From Eucalyptus grandis (lineage: Eukaryota > Streptophyta > Magnoliopsida > Myrtales > Myrtaceae): a stretch of DNA of 64,000 bases. A model generated the notes under the pieces. That model saw nothing but the letters and a program-made list of their open reading frames with translations. It searched no databases and was not told the DNA's origin. The stretch is taken from assembly GCF_016545825.1 (NCBI RefSeq), contig NC_052621.1:37462687-37526686 (forward strand), read 5' to 3'. Positions 10,801 to 24,200 of the stretch are shown one piece after another. The first letter of the stretch is position 1. The number at the start of each line of letters is the position of its first letter. The position numbers were made by a program, and so were the translations under genes.

Positions 10801-11287
10801 TGTTCCTAATTAGCAATTTGACGCGATGTTATTAAGTTCAAGAGGTGAAGTATCACGCTCTGTTTGAATGGAGCCAAAAGTTTGTCCGGCCGAATACGGC
10901 AAAGAGCCAGATCAAAAGCTGCTGTACATGCTTCAGTGGATTTATCAGGAAGAAACCGACTCAGGAGCATACGGTCAAAGTAAGCTGCATTTTCCAACCC
11001 ATCATGTTGAGCCACAGTCAGAGCAAACTTCTGCTTTCTGCAACCGCTCGGAAATTTCCCCCTAACACAATCTTCTGCAGTACACAGAAAATGCATGAAA
11101 ACGAAGTAATCTTCAGTGATAAGGTTCGCTGGTTCTGCAGGACTTGTAACGCAAACCAACTTGAGTAGCAATCAGTCACTTGTACCATCATGACCTGTTG
11201 AAGGTCAGTGCTTGAAGATGAAGTTGGTGCAACGAAAGTGCTAGTATGCCTTGGGCGTTTGGCAGGAGGAGCTTTTAAAGAAAAGGC
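7823..11287. other. Long spacer without a recognised gene; scattered unexplained open frames
   Basis: I find no gene I can name. Open frames with protein-like stretches are on the minus strand at 9308-9600, where two frames abut (a LEEVKELREKLSRFLK stretch continues as WDKHDLVQEVVDRIT in another frame). Others are on the plus strand at 9578-9940 and the minus strand at 10806-11171. They may be decayed gene pieces. A roughly 60-bp imperfect direct repeat centred on CTGAAGACGTGTG occurs at about 9847-9905 and 9989-10047. The rest looks like ordinary non-coding DNA. Confidence 0.4.
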
Positions 11288-12251
11288 ATGGAGAGGACTT
11301 CAGCTGAACTAGAGGGCTACTCATTATCAAGGAAGAATCGTTCAAAGTTTGAGCCTTTCGAGCCTTCAAGCAGTACAGGTACGTGTGATGTTTGAGGACA
11401 TGTCCTTCAATCTCTTATGTGGCTGTGGGAAAATATTGTTCTTAACCATGAAATGGAATCGTGCTTTTTGACATGGCGATGCAGAGGTAGGAAAGGCGAT
11501 AGAGCCAAGCAATATGGAGGGACCTAGCAGCGAAGTTCCATCCTCTGGTTTGGGGGCTTTGGTTATTAAGGACGCAGTTAGGAGTTTATCGACTCCTCAA
11601 AGAAGTGACCCATGCACTGAGTTACAGCGGAAAAAAAGGGCATTTCGGGTCGCTGATATCAAAGTATTCAATGAGCGACTAAAGATTCTTGAAGAAGAAA
11701 ATAATAGTGTCAAAAGGACATTCTTTGAGGCAGTGAAGGATCGAAAACGGTTGGCAGAAGAGATATATGAGCAATTCTGGATCATAGATCGCTCTCTACA
11801 TTCTAGAGACCAGTTTCAAGGAACCTACGCTTCTTCAGTTGTCAGCAATACCAAGGTAATGCACTTTTATGGACTTCTCCTACTTACTCAATGGAAAGCT
11901 ATCATAAGCAGTTCATACACAACTAGAAGGAAACACTTCCGCTTCTTTCATTGAGGCTTAGCACTAGGTGAAATTAGAACAAGCGACAGTTTCTTGGCCA
12001 ATTGATCGTTGCAGATAGGTCATCTGCTGGGTAATCAGATTGAACATCGATTGAGAAGTCGGCATTTTCTAGATATGAAATCTTATCATATGCCTTTCTT
12101 ACCGATACTTTCTGCTTTGGCATTTGAACAGGACTTGGAGACCAGAAGAACTGGGACAGGCCTCTCACTAGTTCTCTGTCAGTATTCAAATCCGCTTGTG
12201 TTGAGCAAAGAATGTAGAACTAGAGTACCAATCCACCGAAGCAACACATGA
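11288..12251 (+). CDS. Three-exon gene model, unknown function, coiled-coil-like
   Basis: I do not recognise the family. An ATG at 11288 opens a frame that joins across two introns: exons 11288-11378, 11485-11855 and 12015-12251. The donors are ACAG|GTACGT and CCAAG|GTAATG, and the acceptors GATGCAG and CGTTGCAG. Together they give 232 residues with no internal stop. The middle exon encodes a charged helical stretch (around KVFNERLKILEEENNSVKR) that looks like a coiled coil, after a Ser/Pro-rich N-terminus. The third exon is less convincing in composition, and another acceptor in its middle (TTTGAACAG, about 12130) is possible. In-frame splicing over three exons argues for a real or recently lost gene. 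Without a homologue I cannot assign a role. Confidence 0.45.
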
Positions 12252-12990
12252 TTCTTGGATGAAGAGGAAACCCTCATCAATTGCTTGTCGTAGCTCCACC
12301 CAAGCATTTAGATGCATAAGCCAACAGAGGAGGTGTCATCCCCATTATCCTTGAAGTGGCTTCAAGCTCTAGAGCTTTGGAAAGATTTGAACAATCAGAG
12401 ATATATAATTTGTGATATTTTTATACTCGTTGTTTGTCGTACAGTAACACAAGTGCGTTCTATACAACAATGTCCCGATACATAACAGGAAAAAAAAAAA
12501 CCCTACAGAAAGTAAAATTTCCCACGTAACACTAAAGAAACCCTGACACTATTAATAAAGGGAAACAGATAAACTGCATATAGTATTAATTAAAGCCAAT
12601 TAACCATTCGAGATATGCTTAAATTGCGCATTTGAGGAAAACATTATCCTCCTTGAAATATTCGTGTCTGCGGACAAGAAGCGACTCTTCAGTTTTGACT
12701 AGATAAGGGTAATGGATTTGCTATATGAATGTTATCCCACGAATATGTTAATGAACGAACTTTATCGAAATCTGTTGGTCATCTTCAACAAATTAAAGCT
12801 GTTAATGTCAAGTATGGCTGTAGTATGAGATCCCTATCCATAATGCTTCTTTTCCACAGGACTACAGTGTTATATGATCATTGAATGGAATCAGGCCCAT
12901 ATCAACCATCCGCTCGTACAATGCACAACTGATAGCAAGATCGATCAACATGTAGTGCACAAGATGATACATACAAAATTATTGGGAACC
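12252..12990. other. Convergent intergenic region with RH35 3' UTR
   Basis: This AT-rich spacer lies between the unknown plus-strand gene and the RH35 stop codon. The part near 12870-12990 is the likely RH35 3' UTR on the minus strand. No coding signal was seen. Confidence 0.45.
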
Positions 12991-15350
<2,360 letters not shown>

Positions 15351-16731
15351 GCTTAAAAGTACCGTCGAATTTCTCCGCGCAGACGTGCGTGAAACCCTAA
15401 TCTGATGTTACTCGGGCAGCGATCTCCGGAGCTATAGAACCGGTTGAGCACTTGCCCTTTGAAGAATCAAGCGGATCGAGGAGATAGTACCAGGAGTGAT
15501 GGGCGGAGCGCGGCGAATCGCTTCGCTGGCCGAGCAGAAGAGCGGAACGGCGGCGGTGGCGGCGACGCTCTGCTAGAGCAAGTGGGGAGAGAAGGAGAAA
15601 GGGAGATTGGATACAAGAGATTGGAGATCCGTACCCGAATACTATGAGACCGACCCGATAACTTGCCGCCAGGTTTTCTCATTGCATCGCAAAATAAAAT
15701 AGAAAACACTTACATTTGAAATGTGTCGGGGCTCATTTGTTTCGTTAAAAAGTGATTTAAAAATATCCCTTAAAATGTATTATTCGTATCATTAAAAATA
15801 AATAATAAATAAAAATATTTTCATTATCAATAATTATTCATATTTAAATATTTTCATCCAAAATAATTTTCGCTTAATACACATAATCATTTTTAAGAAA
15901 ATAATTTTATTATCATTTATTTTTGGCAAAATAAATGGAGTCTACTATTGTCCTTTTTCATTATCTCTAAATCTTCAATTTAACATATTAACTAATGCAC
16001 CATTTCGTTCATAATTCATGTTAATTTGTGATAATTTTTTTTTTAATAGACTTGTAAACATGTGATCAGATCACTCGATCAGCAGCCAGTGTTCACCATA
16101 TGCTCTTCTTCTCGGCTTGCCTCCCGGCACCCGCTACGACGCCGTCCGATTCATTCTAGAAGGACAAGACAAGACCCGCACGTAGTCGAACTCGATTCGC
16201 TTCCAGAGAATCCCCCGAACAGAGCAAGCAGATAGCAATCGTGCGGCGGAACTCGCCACCGCCCATCAGAACGCAGGCCCCTACATATTGGACATAGCCC
16301 TCGATGCATTGACGTCCTTCAAGCCTGTTTGCTGTTCGTCCTGATGCTGAAAAGTTCAGGTAATTTGCAGAAATTCGCGTAATGTCGATGTCGCAGTGAT
16401 CGAATCGCGCTTCCACTGAGTTCAAAATCTCTCGATTCTAGCACCCGCATTCTGAATTTGCCCATTTGCTAGCAGAAAAAAATCCTCGGAGTTGGTTGCT
16501 TTTGACTGATTTGTCTCTCCGTTTTAAGCTCTTGCTGTTAAGTTCTCTGCCTCAGTTCGCTATCGAATCTAACCAGCCACCATAGCTGTAGCAGGCCCAG
16601 CTCCTTCCTCCCTTGTTGGGTTGGTGGGAAAATGGAGGAAGACCCACCAAAACAAGAACTTGACACGCCCCCTCCATTTCAGCACCACCGGCCAAGCCTC
16701 GTTTCCAAACCCTAAGAGCTCCTCTGCTCCC
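15351..16731. promoter_or_regulatory. Divergent promoter region of RH35 (-) and TTM3 (+)
   Basis: About 1.4 kb separates the two start codons. The RH35 side (15360-15660) is GC-rich 5' UTR-like sequence. The middle (15720-16060) is very AT-rich; GGGCTCATTTGTTTCG near 15730 resembles the end of a non-autonomous DNA transposon, but no partner end was found. The TTM3 side has a 5' UTR with small upstream ORFs, including a 27-codon one at 16632-16715 that ends 16 bp before the TTM3 ATG. I searched by eye for CDC26-like coding here and saw none. Confidence 0.5.
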
Positions 16732-17334
16732 ATGGAGGTGGAGATCAAGCTCCGCCTCCCGGACTCCACCGCCCACCAGCAGCTCTCGGACGCCCTCTCC
16801 CCCTTCCACGTCAAGACCCTTGCCCAAGAGAACGTCTTCTTCGACGGCGAGGGGTCGGAGCTTGTCAAGAACCTCGCGGCGCTGCGCCTCCGGTTTTATG
16901 ACCTTGATTCCCACTGCGTCCTCTCCCTCAAGGCCAAACCCGTTATCTCGAGCGGCATCAGCCGTGTCGAGGAGCAGGAAGAATCGGTAGACCCTTCTGT
17001 GGGCCGGGCGTGTGTCGACGATCCAGGGCGCCTTTTGTTGTTTGGTTCGTCAGATATAATCAAGAGAGTGAGGGAAGAGTATAATGTGAAGGGGTTGGTG
17101 TGTCTGGGTGGATTTAGGAATGTGAGGGCGGTGTATGACTGGAAGGGATTGAAATTGGAGCTTGATGAGACAGTATATGATTTCGGGACAAGTTACGAGA
17201 TTGAATGTGAGAGCGCGGAGCCAGAGAGGGATAAGATTTTGATTGAAAGGTTCTTGGAGGAGAATGGTATAATGTATTCTTATTCAAATGTCAACAAGTT
17301 TGCAGTTTTCCGGTCAAGGAAGTTGCCTGATTGA
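16732..17334 (+). CDS. TTM3: Triphosphate tunnel metalloenzyme 3 (CYTH domain), single exon
   Basis: This is a small CYTH-fold enzyme that hydrolyses inorganic tripolyphosphate with divalent cations. The start at 16732 gives MEVEIKLRL, so the signature EXEXK motif (E2, E4, K6) sits at the very N-terminus, as in other plant TTM3 proteins. The protein is 200 residues (Arabidopsis about 210). Other tunnel residues visible: RLR (52-54), LKAK (66-69), R78 with the following acidic run, R133, LELDE (142-146), YEIECE (155-160) and K189. The frame stays open upstream to 16621, but there is no earlier in-frame ATG. In Arabidopsis TTM3 is the second cistron after CDC26 on a bicistronic mRNA. Here a 27-codon uORF occupies that position instead. 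Confidence 0.94.
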   Translation: MEVEIKLRLPDSTAHQQLSDALSPFHVKTLAQENVFFDGEGSELVKNLAALRLRFYDLDSHCVLSLKAKPVISSGISRVEEQEESVDPSVGRACVDDPGRLLLFGSSDIIKRVREEYNVKGLVCLGGFRNVRAVYDWKGLKLELDETVYDFGTSYEIECESAEPERDKILIERFLEENGIMYSYSNVNKFAVFRSRKLPD

Positions 17335-19950
17335 TCGACAATGCGGTGTAAAATCCTCAGTTATTGTGCTTTAATTGATGTAGGTTTGGTGTAGTGTCTT
17401 ACGTGTTTGTGACCTTTTGGCAATAATATATCTACCCATAACGTGGGATTTCAGCAAAAGAAATGAAGCGTAAGCATTCATTAATTGATTGGGATATATT
17501 TAATTGTTATTTGAGATCTCGTGGTTACTGTTTCAGCTGTGGTTTTGTATTTGGCATTTGGTCATAGCAGATTTATGAAATCTTCTGTTGACTTGGATTG
17601 TCTTGCGGTTGCTTGAATGCTAGTGAAACATAAGGAGCAGACCTCGTCTAGAATTGATTATGCTTGTAGGATTTTGCACACTGTCATTTGTCTCTATAGG
17701 AAAGGTGCTTCTTGATTCACCTTTCAGATGCAGTTTGAGATAGAAATCCTGAGAATTCACTACTTCTGATGACTGTTTCTTCTGTATTTGGTTCTGGTGC
17801 TGATTCATAACCTTATCCATAACTCTATGTATTGCCCAAAGCTGCTTTTGCTTTTTGAGGATCATTAAGGAGATCATCAATTTGGCAAAGCTGGAGTGGG
17901 GAAGGTATACAGAAATTAGCTCTCGATTGGTAAAGTGGATATTGTATTGTTGAATCTGTTCTTGAAGGTGTACTCTCCTATAATTCTGCTTGCTAGCATA
18001 ACTTTCCCAGAGTATCATGCTCTAGAGTGTTAAAGTGCTAAATCATCTTTAAGACAGAGTTTCAAAGTGCAGTAGTGGCTTGATTTCCAAAATAGCTTTA
18101 ACTAATACATTCGCTGCACTGCTTTCAAGTTTCACTCTCTTGCCAATGAATTTGATGATGGTGGGTGATCGCTCAGTTGCATAACAGCAGAAAGCATTCA
18201 TTTTTTAGCTCAACCATAATGGCATGGAATTCAAGGCCACCTAAAATTCGGCACTTCCTTGTGCATCAATTGTTACTCTTTTTTTGTTTCTGGAATTGTC
18301 TGGGTCCGAAAGCACAAATCTTCGACTGATTCAGAAATTGTTGATTTAGTGGCATACGGGCAGGTTGAACAGCAGACGGTATGCTTCAAATTGCATCACT
18401 TGCCTGAATCACTTGCTGTGGTCACAAATGGGGACCATACAATTTCGTCCTATGCTATAAATTCTTCTATGGCTTTTGCGGTGATGATTAGTATTTTGGG
18501 ACAACTTACATCTATGAATCTACAAGAAATGTACTGGGCTCAGTAGTTTCGGTTGTTACATCTGCCAAAATGATTTACTTTTACAAAGTAATTTGAGAGT
18601 GTCAACTTACCCATGTGATTCTGCATCAGAGGGGGAAAAAAGTTGGGTGGTTGAGACATCATTGCGCACAGAATGTGAAACAACTTGTCAATCCACGCAA
18701 TTGTGGAGAAAATCATGTTCATGGACTTCTGATCCATGGTTTCAAGATAGGACATTTTTTAGTGGATGCACAAGAAGAAAAAGAAAGACTTCAACTCCAA
18801 GCACAATCAACAAGATCGGCTCCCTCCCCAGAAAACTTTTGGACTTTTTCAGACGTTGCATCCAACAAGCAATCTCGTTATCCTTTCTTCCCAGTTTTGT
18901 AGTCCACGTCACGGGCCGAAAGCGACCCTTTTCTCCCTTCTCACGCGTTTAAACCCTGGTGCCGTGTCGTGGGGATTTCTGAAACGGAGTAAACAATGGG
19001 TGGGTAAACTGAGGAAATGGTGGTCCTGTTCACTGAGCTTTGAAGAGTTTGCGCATTGACAGCAGTAGTACTGGAGCCACGCCAAGCTCTCGCCCAACCT
19101 GTCCCTCCATCAACGTTTCGATCAACTGAGGAGGTCGGATATCTTCCAGCCATAAAGGGGAGGGAAAAAAAATCTCCGAGGATCAGGTTGGACAGTACAT
19201 TTAGGAGCATCAGCATCTGCTGCTCAAAATATCTGAACTCACTGACATTCCAAACTTTACAGTGACCATCACCTCTAAAAAGTTCACCAAATCGAGAATC
19301 TGAAACCAAAAAAAAAAAATACAAAAAGACAAAAAGACCCATCTACATCCAACACTGGCCGATTTCAACCGAATTATGGTCATAGCTTTCGTGATCCACG
19401 GTCCAATTTCAAGTTCTTCATGCAGATCGATGGACGACGGAATTTCCGTGGCCTTTTTGCCTTTTCTTCAAGGGAAGAAAGAGAGCGCTGTCGGGGCACA
19501 GAAGGTACGACAAGCCGCCCGACCCGAGAGGGAGGGACCGACCCGTGCCGCCCGCGAAATGTCAGAGATCGGAAGGACGAGCACGCAGTATTCTTTCGGA
19601 AGCACGCACATTTTCGTCCCGCCGGCTCGTACGACCCGCGTTGCCCGACTATTAAATGATTGGTGGTTTATTGGTACAGTAATAATCAGCTATCATTAGC
19701 CCCCGATTCGGTTCATTAATTAAAGAATCAATATTAAATCTTGCGTGCGTAATCCGGCAAGGGCAGGGCAGGGGAAATACTGGGGGCCCCACGTAGCCCC
19801 GTGGATAAAGCAAAGGCGGAGGGAAAACGATCCCCTCCGAAATGTGGGGCCGGACTCCCGTCCCTCCCCCGGCTATTCAGCCTTATCTCCTCCTTAAGCT
19901 CCTAAGCAAAATCCGAGCCTGGCCCACTCGTCACTGGTCCCGAAGCTGCG
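17335..19950. other. Intergenic region between TTM3 and the LRR gene
   Basis: This holds the TTM3 3' UTR and spacer. A minus-strand open frame at 18941-19342 contains GDGHCKVWNVSEF, which looks like one WD40 blade, but there is no blade series or splice context, so it may be a fragment or chance. Plus-strand frames at 18259-18546 and 18593-18952 are not recognisable. 19430-19650 and 19750-19990 are GC-rich, the latter probably upstream sequence of the LRR gene. Confidence 0.4.
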
Positions 19951-20069
19951 CGTGGCGGTCTTCCGTGGTTCGGGCCTCCCGAAGCTAGAGGTGCGGAGGG
20001 AGACGCAGTTGGTGTCGATGCTTCTCCCTTCTTCATCAGCATTCACTCTTCCCTTCGCTTCTCGAGAGC

Positions 20070-20190
20070 TCCTCTCTTCCTCTCTCTCTCTCTCTCTCTC
20101 TCCGGCGATGGAAGTCGGACGATGAGTTCAGTCGTCATGATCACGACGAGGTATCGATCGATGGCGATTCTCTCTCTCTCTCTCTCGCTT
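20070..20190. repeat. Two (CT)n microsatellites in the LRR-gene 5' leader
   Basis: CT dinucleotide runs lie at about 20077-20102 and 20169-20186. Pyrimidine runs like these are common in plant 5' UTRs and fit transcription of the LRR gene starting nearby. A T-tract follows at 20352-20370. Confidence 0.8.
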
Positions 20191-21174
20191 CGCTTTATTC
20201 GGGAGGTGTGGTTTTAGCGGTAAGATGACGCTGCGATGTTCTCTTTCATCGGTTTTTGCGGGGATTAAGGTCTCGGAGAACCATGATCGCCGGACAGATT
20301 CCGCCCTAAAGTGAGGACGTTTTGTTTGTGATCATAAGTTTAACTTTGTTTGTTTTTTTTTTTTTTTTTTGTGATAAATTTCGACCGCTCCGTTTGTTTT
20401 CTTTTCATCGGTTTTTACACGCTGTGCTACTTTTCCTGGTTTGAACTGGGCTTTTGAGCTCTCTGTTGGCCGGCGTCGTGTTCTTTTTACTCGGATTCTG
20501 CCGGAGTTTCGGACGGCGGTTGGGTCCTTTCTTTCATAAAGTTGCTCCCTTTAACGAGTTTACTCGTGGAAAAGTTTTGAGATTTCAGAGAAACAGTGGA
20601 AATGCATCGTTAGGAGGTCAAAAACTGAAAAAGAAAGGCGATTTTAGTTCACTTCACCGGGGGCCAATTTGCTTTAGCTTCCCCTTTTTAGTGGTATTTC
20701 GGTGATTTCAAACTTTATGTTATGTTTATCCAAAAAGACAAAAAAAACAAAAAAAAGGATTCTGTTCTATGCAGGGTTTATGCTGCTGATATTCTGTTAT
20801 ATCTGTGTAATTCACCTATGCATGTGCAAAATTTGCAGTCCATGGGTTTATTTTGAAGCTTCACCTTTTCCCAATGCCTACTGGTCAGACTGGGATGATT
20901 GATTTGTCTCTTCTTACAAGCAGAGTAGTCTCTTTATATGGTCTTTGAAAGTCGGTACATAGTGATGAGTGTTCATGTAATAAAAATGAGGTTTTTCTGG
21001 AGGGGCATGTCCCCTGCATTTTTTGTTGTCGTGAGCAACGGGCCGTTATATTTCATGGTTAAATACTTCATTGTTATTGCTGTGAGCTGACTGTTTAGGC
21101 TGACTGGTCATGCTTTGATGTCTCTTTTATACTCTACAGGGGATAATAAATGCACTTTCATTTTGGGTGATACA

Positions 21175-21227
21175 ATGGATTGCGGTAGCACTGTGCTCTA
21201 TTATTCATGAGGCTTTTGTTGTATTGA
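21175..21227 (+). promoter_or_regulatory. Two small uORFs in the LRR-gene 5' UTR
   Basis: After a likely 5' UTR intron acceptor (CTCTACAG, about 21138), an 11-codon ORF (21175-21210) and an overlapping 6-codon ORF (21207-21227) precede the main ATG at 21245. They could lower translation of the main frame. Confidence 0.45.
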
Positions 21228-21244
21228 CTCGAAGAATTTCCTCA

Positions 21245-24200
21245 ATGGGGGGAGCTTGTTCTAGGAAGAGGAATCAACAGGACGACGAAGATGTGGCTCA
21301 CGGAGGTGTATCTGGTAGATGTACCAAGAGTCCGAGTTCAAAGTGGCTGTGGACTTCATTTTCTCGTTCCTTCAGTGATGTGCAGCATGACAGAGGAAAA
21401 TGCCCGTCTCTTATGGACCTATGTGTCCAGAAGATAATTGAGGTACTTTCAATTTGCATTTTTCAATGTGGAAGGCAGCTTCCTCTGGTGGCCCAATTCA
21501 TGTGTGCTTCCACATTTTTTCCCTCCCTTGCCTTCTCTTCACATATTTCTCTCCTGACAGGATATTGGAAAGTATAGGACCTTCTCAAAGCTACCAAGGG
21601 ATATTACTCAGCTTATCTTCAATGAATTGGTGTTTTCTCGGCGTCTGGACGAAGTTTCTCTTGAAGCATTTCGAGATTGTGCTCTCCAGGTAATGCCTTA
21701 TGATATGGCCGGCATGGTTTATACCTAAATGGTCCTTCTCTGTCGATGCTATCATGCCTGGTGATATCTAATTGATGTTTCTCTCTGCTGGATTTGACAG
21801 GATTTGCACTTGGGTGAGTACCCTGGAGTTGATGACAAGTGGTTGGATGTCATTTCTTCTCAAGGATCATCATTGCTTTCTGTTGATCTTTCTGGATCTG
21901 AGGTTTCTAATGATGGAGTAACTCTTCTAAAAGATTGCGCAAACCTTCAATCTTTGAATTTTAATTGCTGTAAGAAGATATCAGATCCAGGGGTGCAACA
22001 CCTTAGTGGTATGCCCTGGCAGTGTTTCCCATTAGTTTTTTGTTTTCAATTTCCATGCTTATTCATTTGGTCCTTTGAAGACTGTTTTTGCCCCTGTAGT
22101 AGCCGGAGAAATTGTTCATGGCAGTGTGAAAAAGTTGATTAAAATAAGTGAAATAATACTTTCTATGCGATACATTAAAAATGCAGTAAATAATCTAGAG
22201 AAGATCTCCAGACTCGACCCTGTGAAATCTCACATGCATAACCATGCGGTATCCAACAAAGGACTGTAACATCTTGTGACTCAAATAGTTCATATGGAGG
22301 CTAAGCAGAATTGGTACTTGCCCAGTGACTATATTAACATGATTCTGTGGCTTGACTAGTATAGTACAATGCTGCATGATTTCTAAACTGCCATGAATAC
22401 CATATGTAGCTTATTAATCTATTTGATGATCATGTCCTTTTAGCTTGTTGTTCCTTTGAAGTGCGTCTTATAGAACGCACATTCCCCCAAATAAAAATTC
22501 TCAGTGGTATAGTTCAGCCAATATGTACAATGTGGATGGCTGTGTTTTGGACATTCTGTTTTGGTCTTGTATCACAGGGATATAAGTTCATGGAGATCCT
22601 TCGCCATGGATAAATGTGACAACACTTCTCATTCTGCAGGCCTCTCAAACTTGACAACCCTAAGTTTTAGGAGAAATGATGAAATTACAAGAAAAGGATT
22701 GAGTGCCTTTGCTGGCTTGATTAATTTGGCGAAGTTGGATTTGGAGAGATGTCCAAAAATTAATGGTGGACTCAATAATCTTGAAGGTGTGCACTTGAAG
22801 TATTCATTGGTTCCGGTGTGAATATCATTGATCTCCTCTCGGAGTCAGCATGATATGATTAGACCTATCCTATTTCTCATCTTTCTTGTTCCTATGGTAA
22901 ATGTCTCGCAGGTCTAACAAAGTTAGAATCCCTTAATATCAGGTGGTGTAATTCACTAACAGATGATGATATGAGGCCACTCTCAGGTACTTATGTTTTG
23001 TAGAAATGTCTATATATGCTGTTACTGTTAGTACTTGGGTGAAGGTCTTCCTCGTGTTGGAGTCAATACTCAAATAAAGTGGTTGCACACGATGCCTAGT
23101 TCAGCTAATTTTAATCTGTTTGTCATGATATGATAAATCATTCTCTGATATTTTCAATAGGTTGTGAACCCTCGTTGTTCTCCTCCTTCGATTATGTACA
23201 GCTCCTTTCTCCTTTTGTGAGTTTTGCATGATGATTGCATGAGTCCAGTTTAAAACCTTTATAGTAAAAGACATTGGAGTTGGATTACATATATGGATGT
23301 GTACTGTGATACACTTGCGTTAGATTATCACAATTATTCAGAAGTCAGCATACTTGACTAATTTTTTTTTTTTTTTTTTTATCATCTTTGACATTTTAGG
23401 CCTTATAAACTTGAAATCGTTGCAAGTTTCTTGCAGCAAGATTACAGATTCTGGGGTCAGGCATCTCAAAGGTAATTCCTGTTAGCCACACGAAATTGAC
23501 TGATGATCAAATATAGTTTATGTAAAGAGTAAATCAACAGCATGAAGTTCTGTTATGTGTTTTAGCATACTCATATGTAACGCATGCATTACACATCCAA
23601 ACCATTTCTTCCAACTTCTTAACTTTTACATACAACTACCCTGGTGCCTGGCTGTTTTGGAGAAGATCTTCTGGTGAATCACATGAAATTGACTGATTGC
23701 CAAATATGGTAAATGTAAAGAGTAAATTGACAGCATAAAGTTCTGTTATGTGTTTTAGCATAGTCATATGTAACGCATGTGTTACGCATTCAAACCATTT
23801 CTTCCTACTTCTGAACTTTTACTTACAACTATGCTTGCGCCTGGCTGTTTCGGGAAGATCCGGTGCTTTTCACATAGTCGTAAATGGCACTGATATAGCA
23901 TATCTACATGCTAGGATTTCCCACAAGCTTTATTCAGAGGCAAATGGTATTTCTGCTGCAGTAGTTGACTTCGGTTCCTTATACTTAAAAATTCATGAAG
24001 CAACCGCTGTGTTTGCTGATGTCTTCACATAATATATGTATGCAGAGCTTTCAAATGACTGACTGAAAATATGGAACGTATAGAATGGAGCAGGGTTTAT
24101 GGAAAATTCAGTCTGTTAATTTTAGGAAAAGCGTGGCTAGCCATGACTGGTTGGTTTTGGGCAATGTTTGTGAAGTCATTTCATCAATGAAGAAATAATG

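Noticed and set aside
18941..19342. WD40 protein on the minus strand
   Set aside because: Only one blade-like phrase (GDGHCKVWNVS); no repeated blades and no exon structure.
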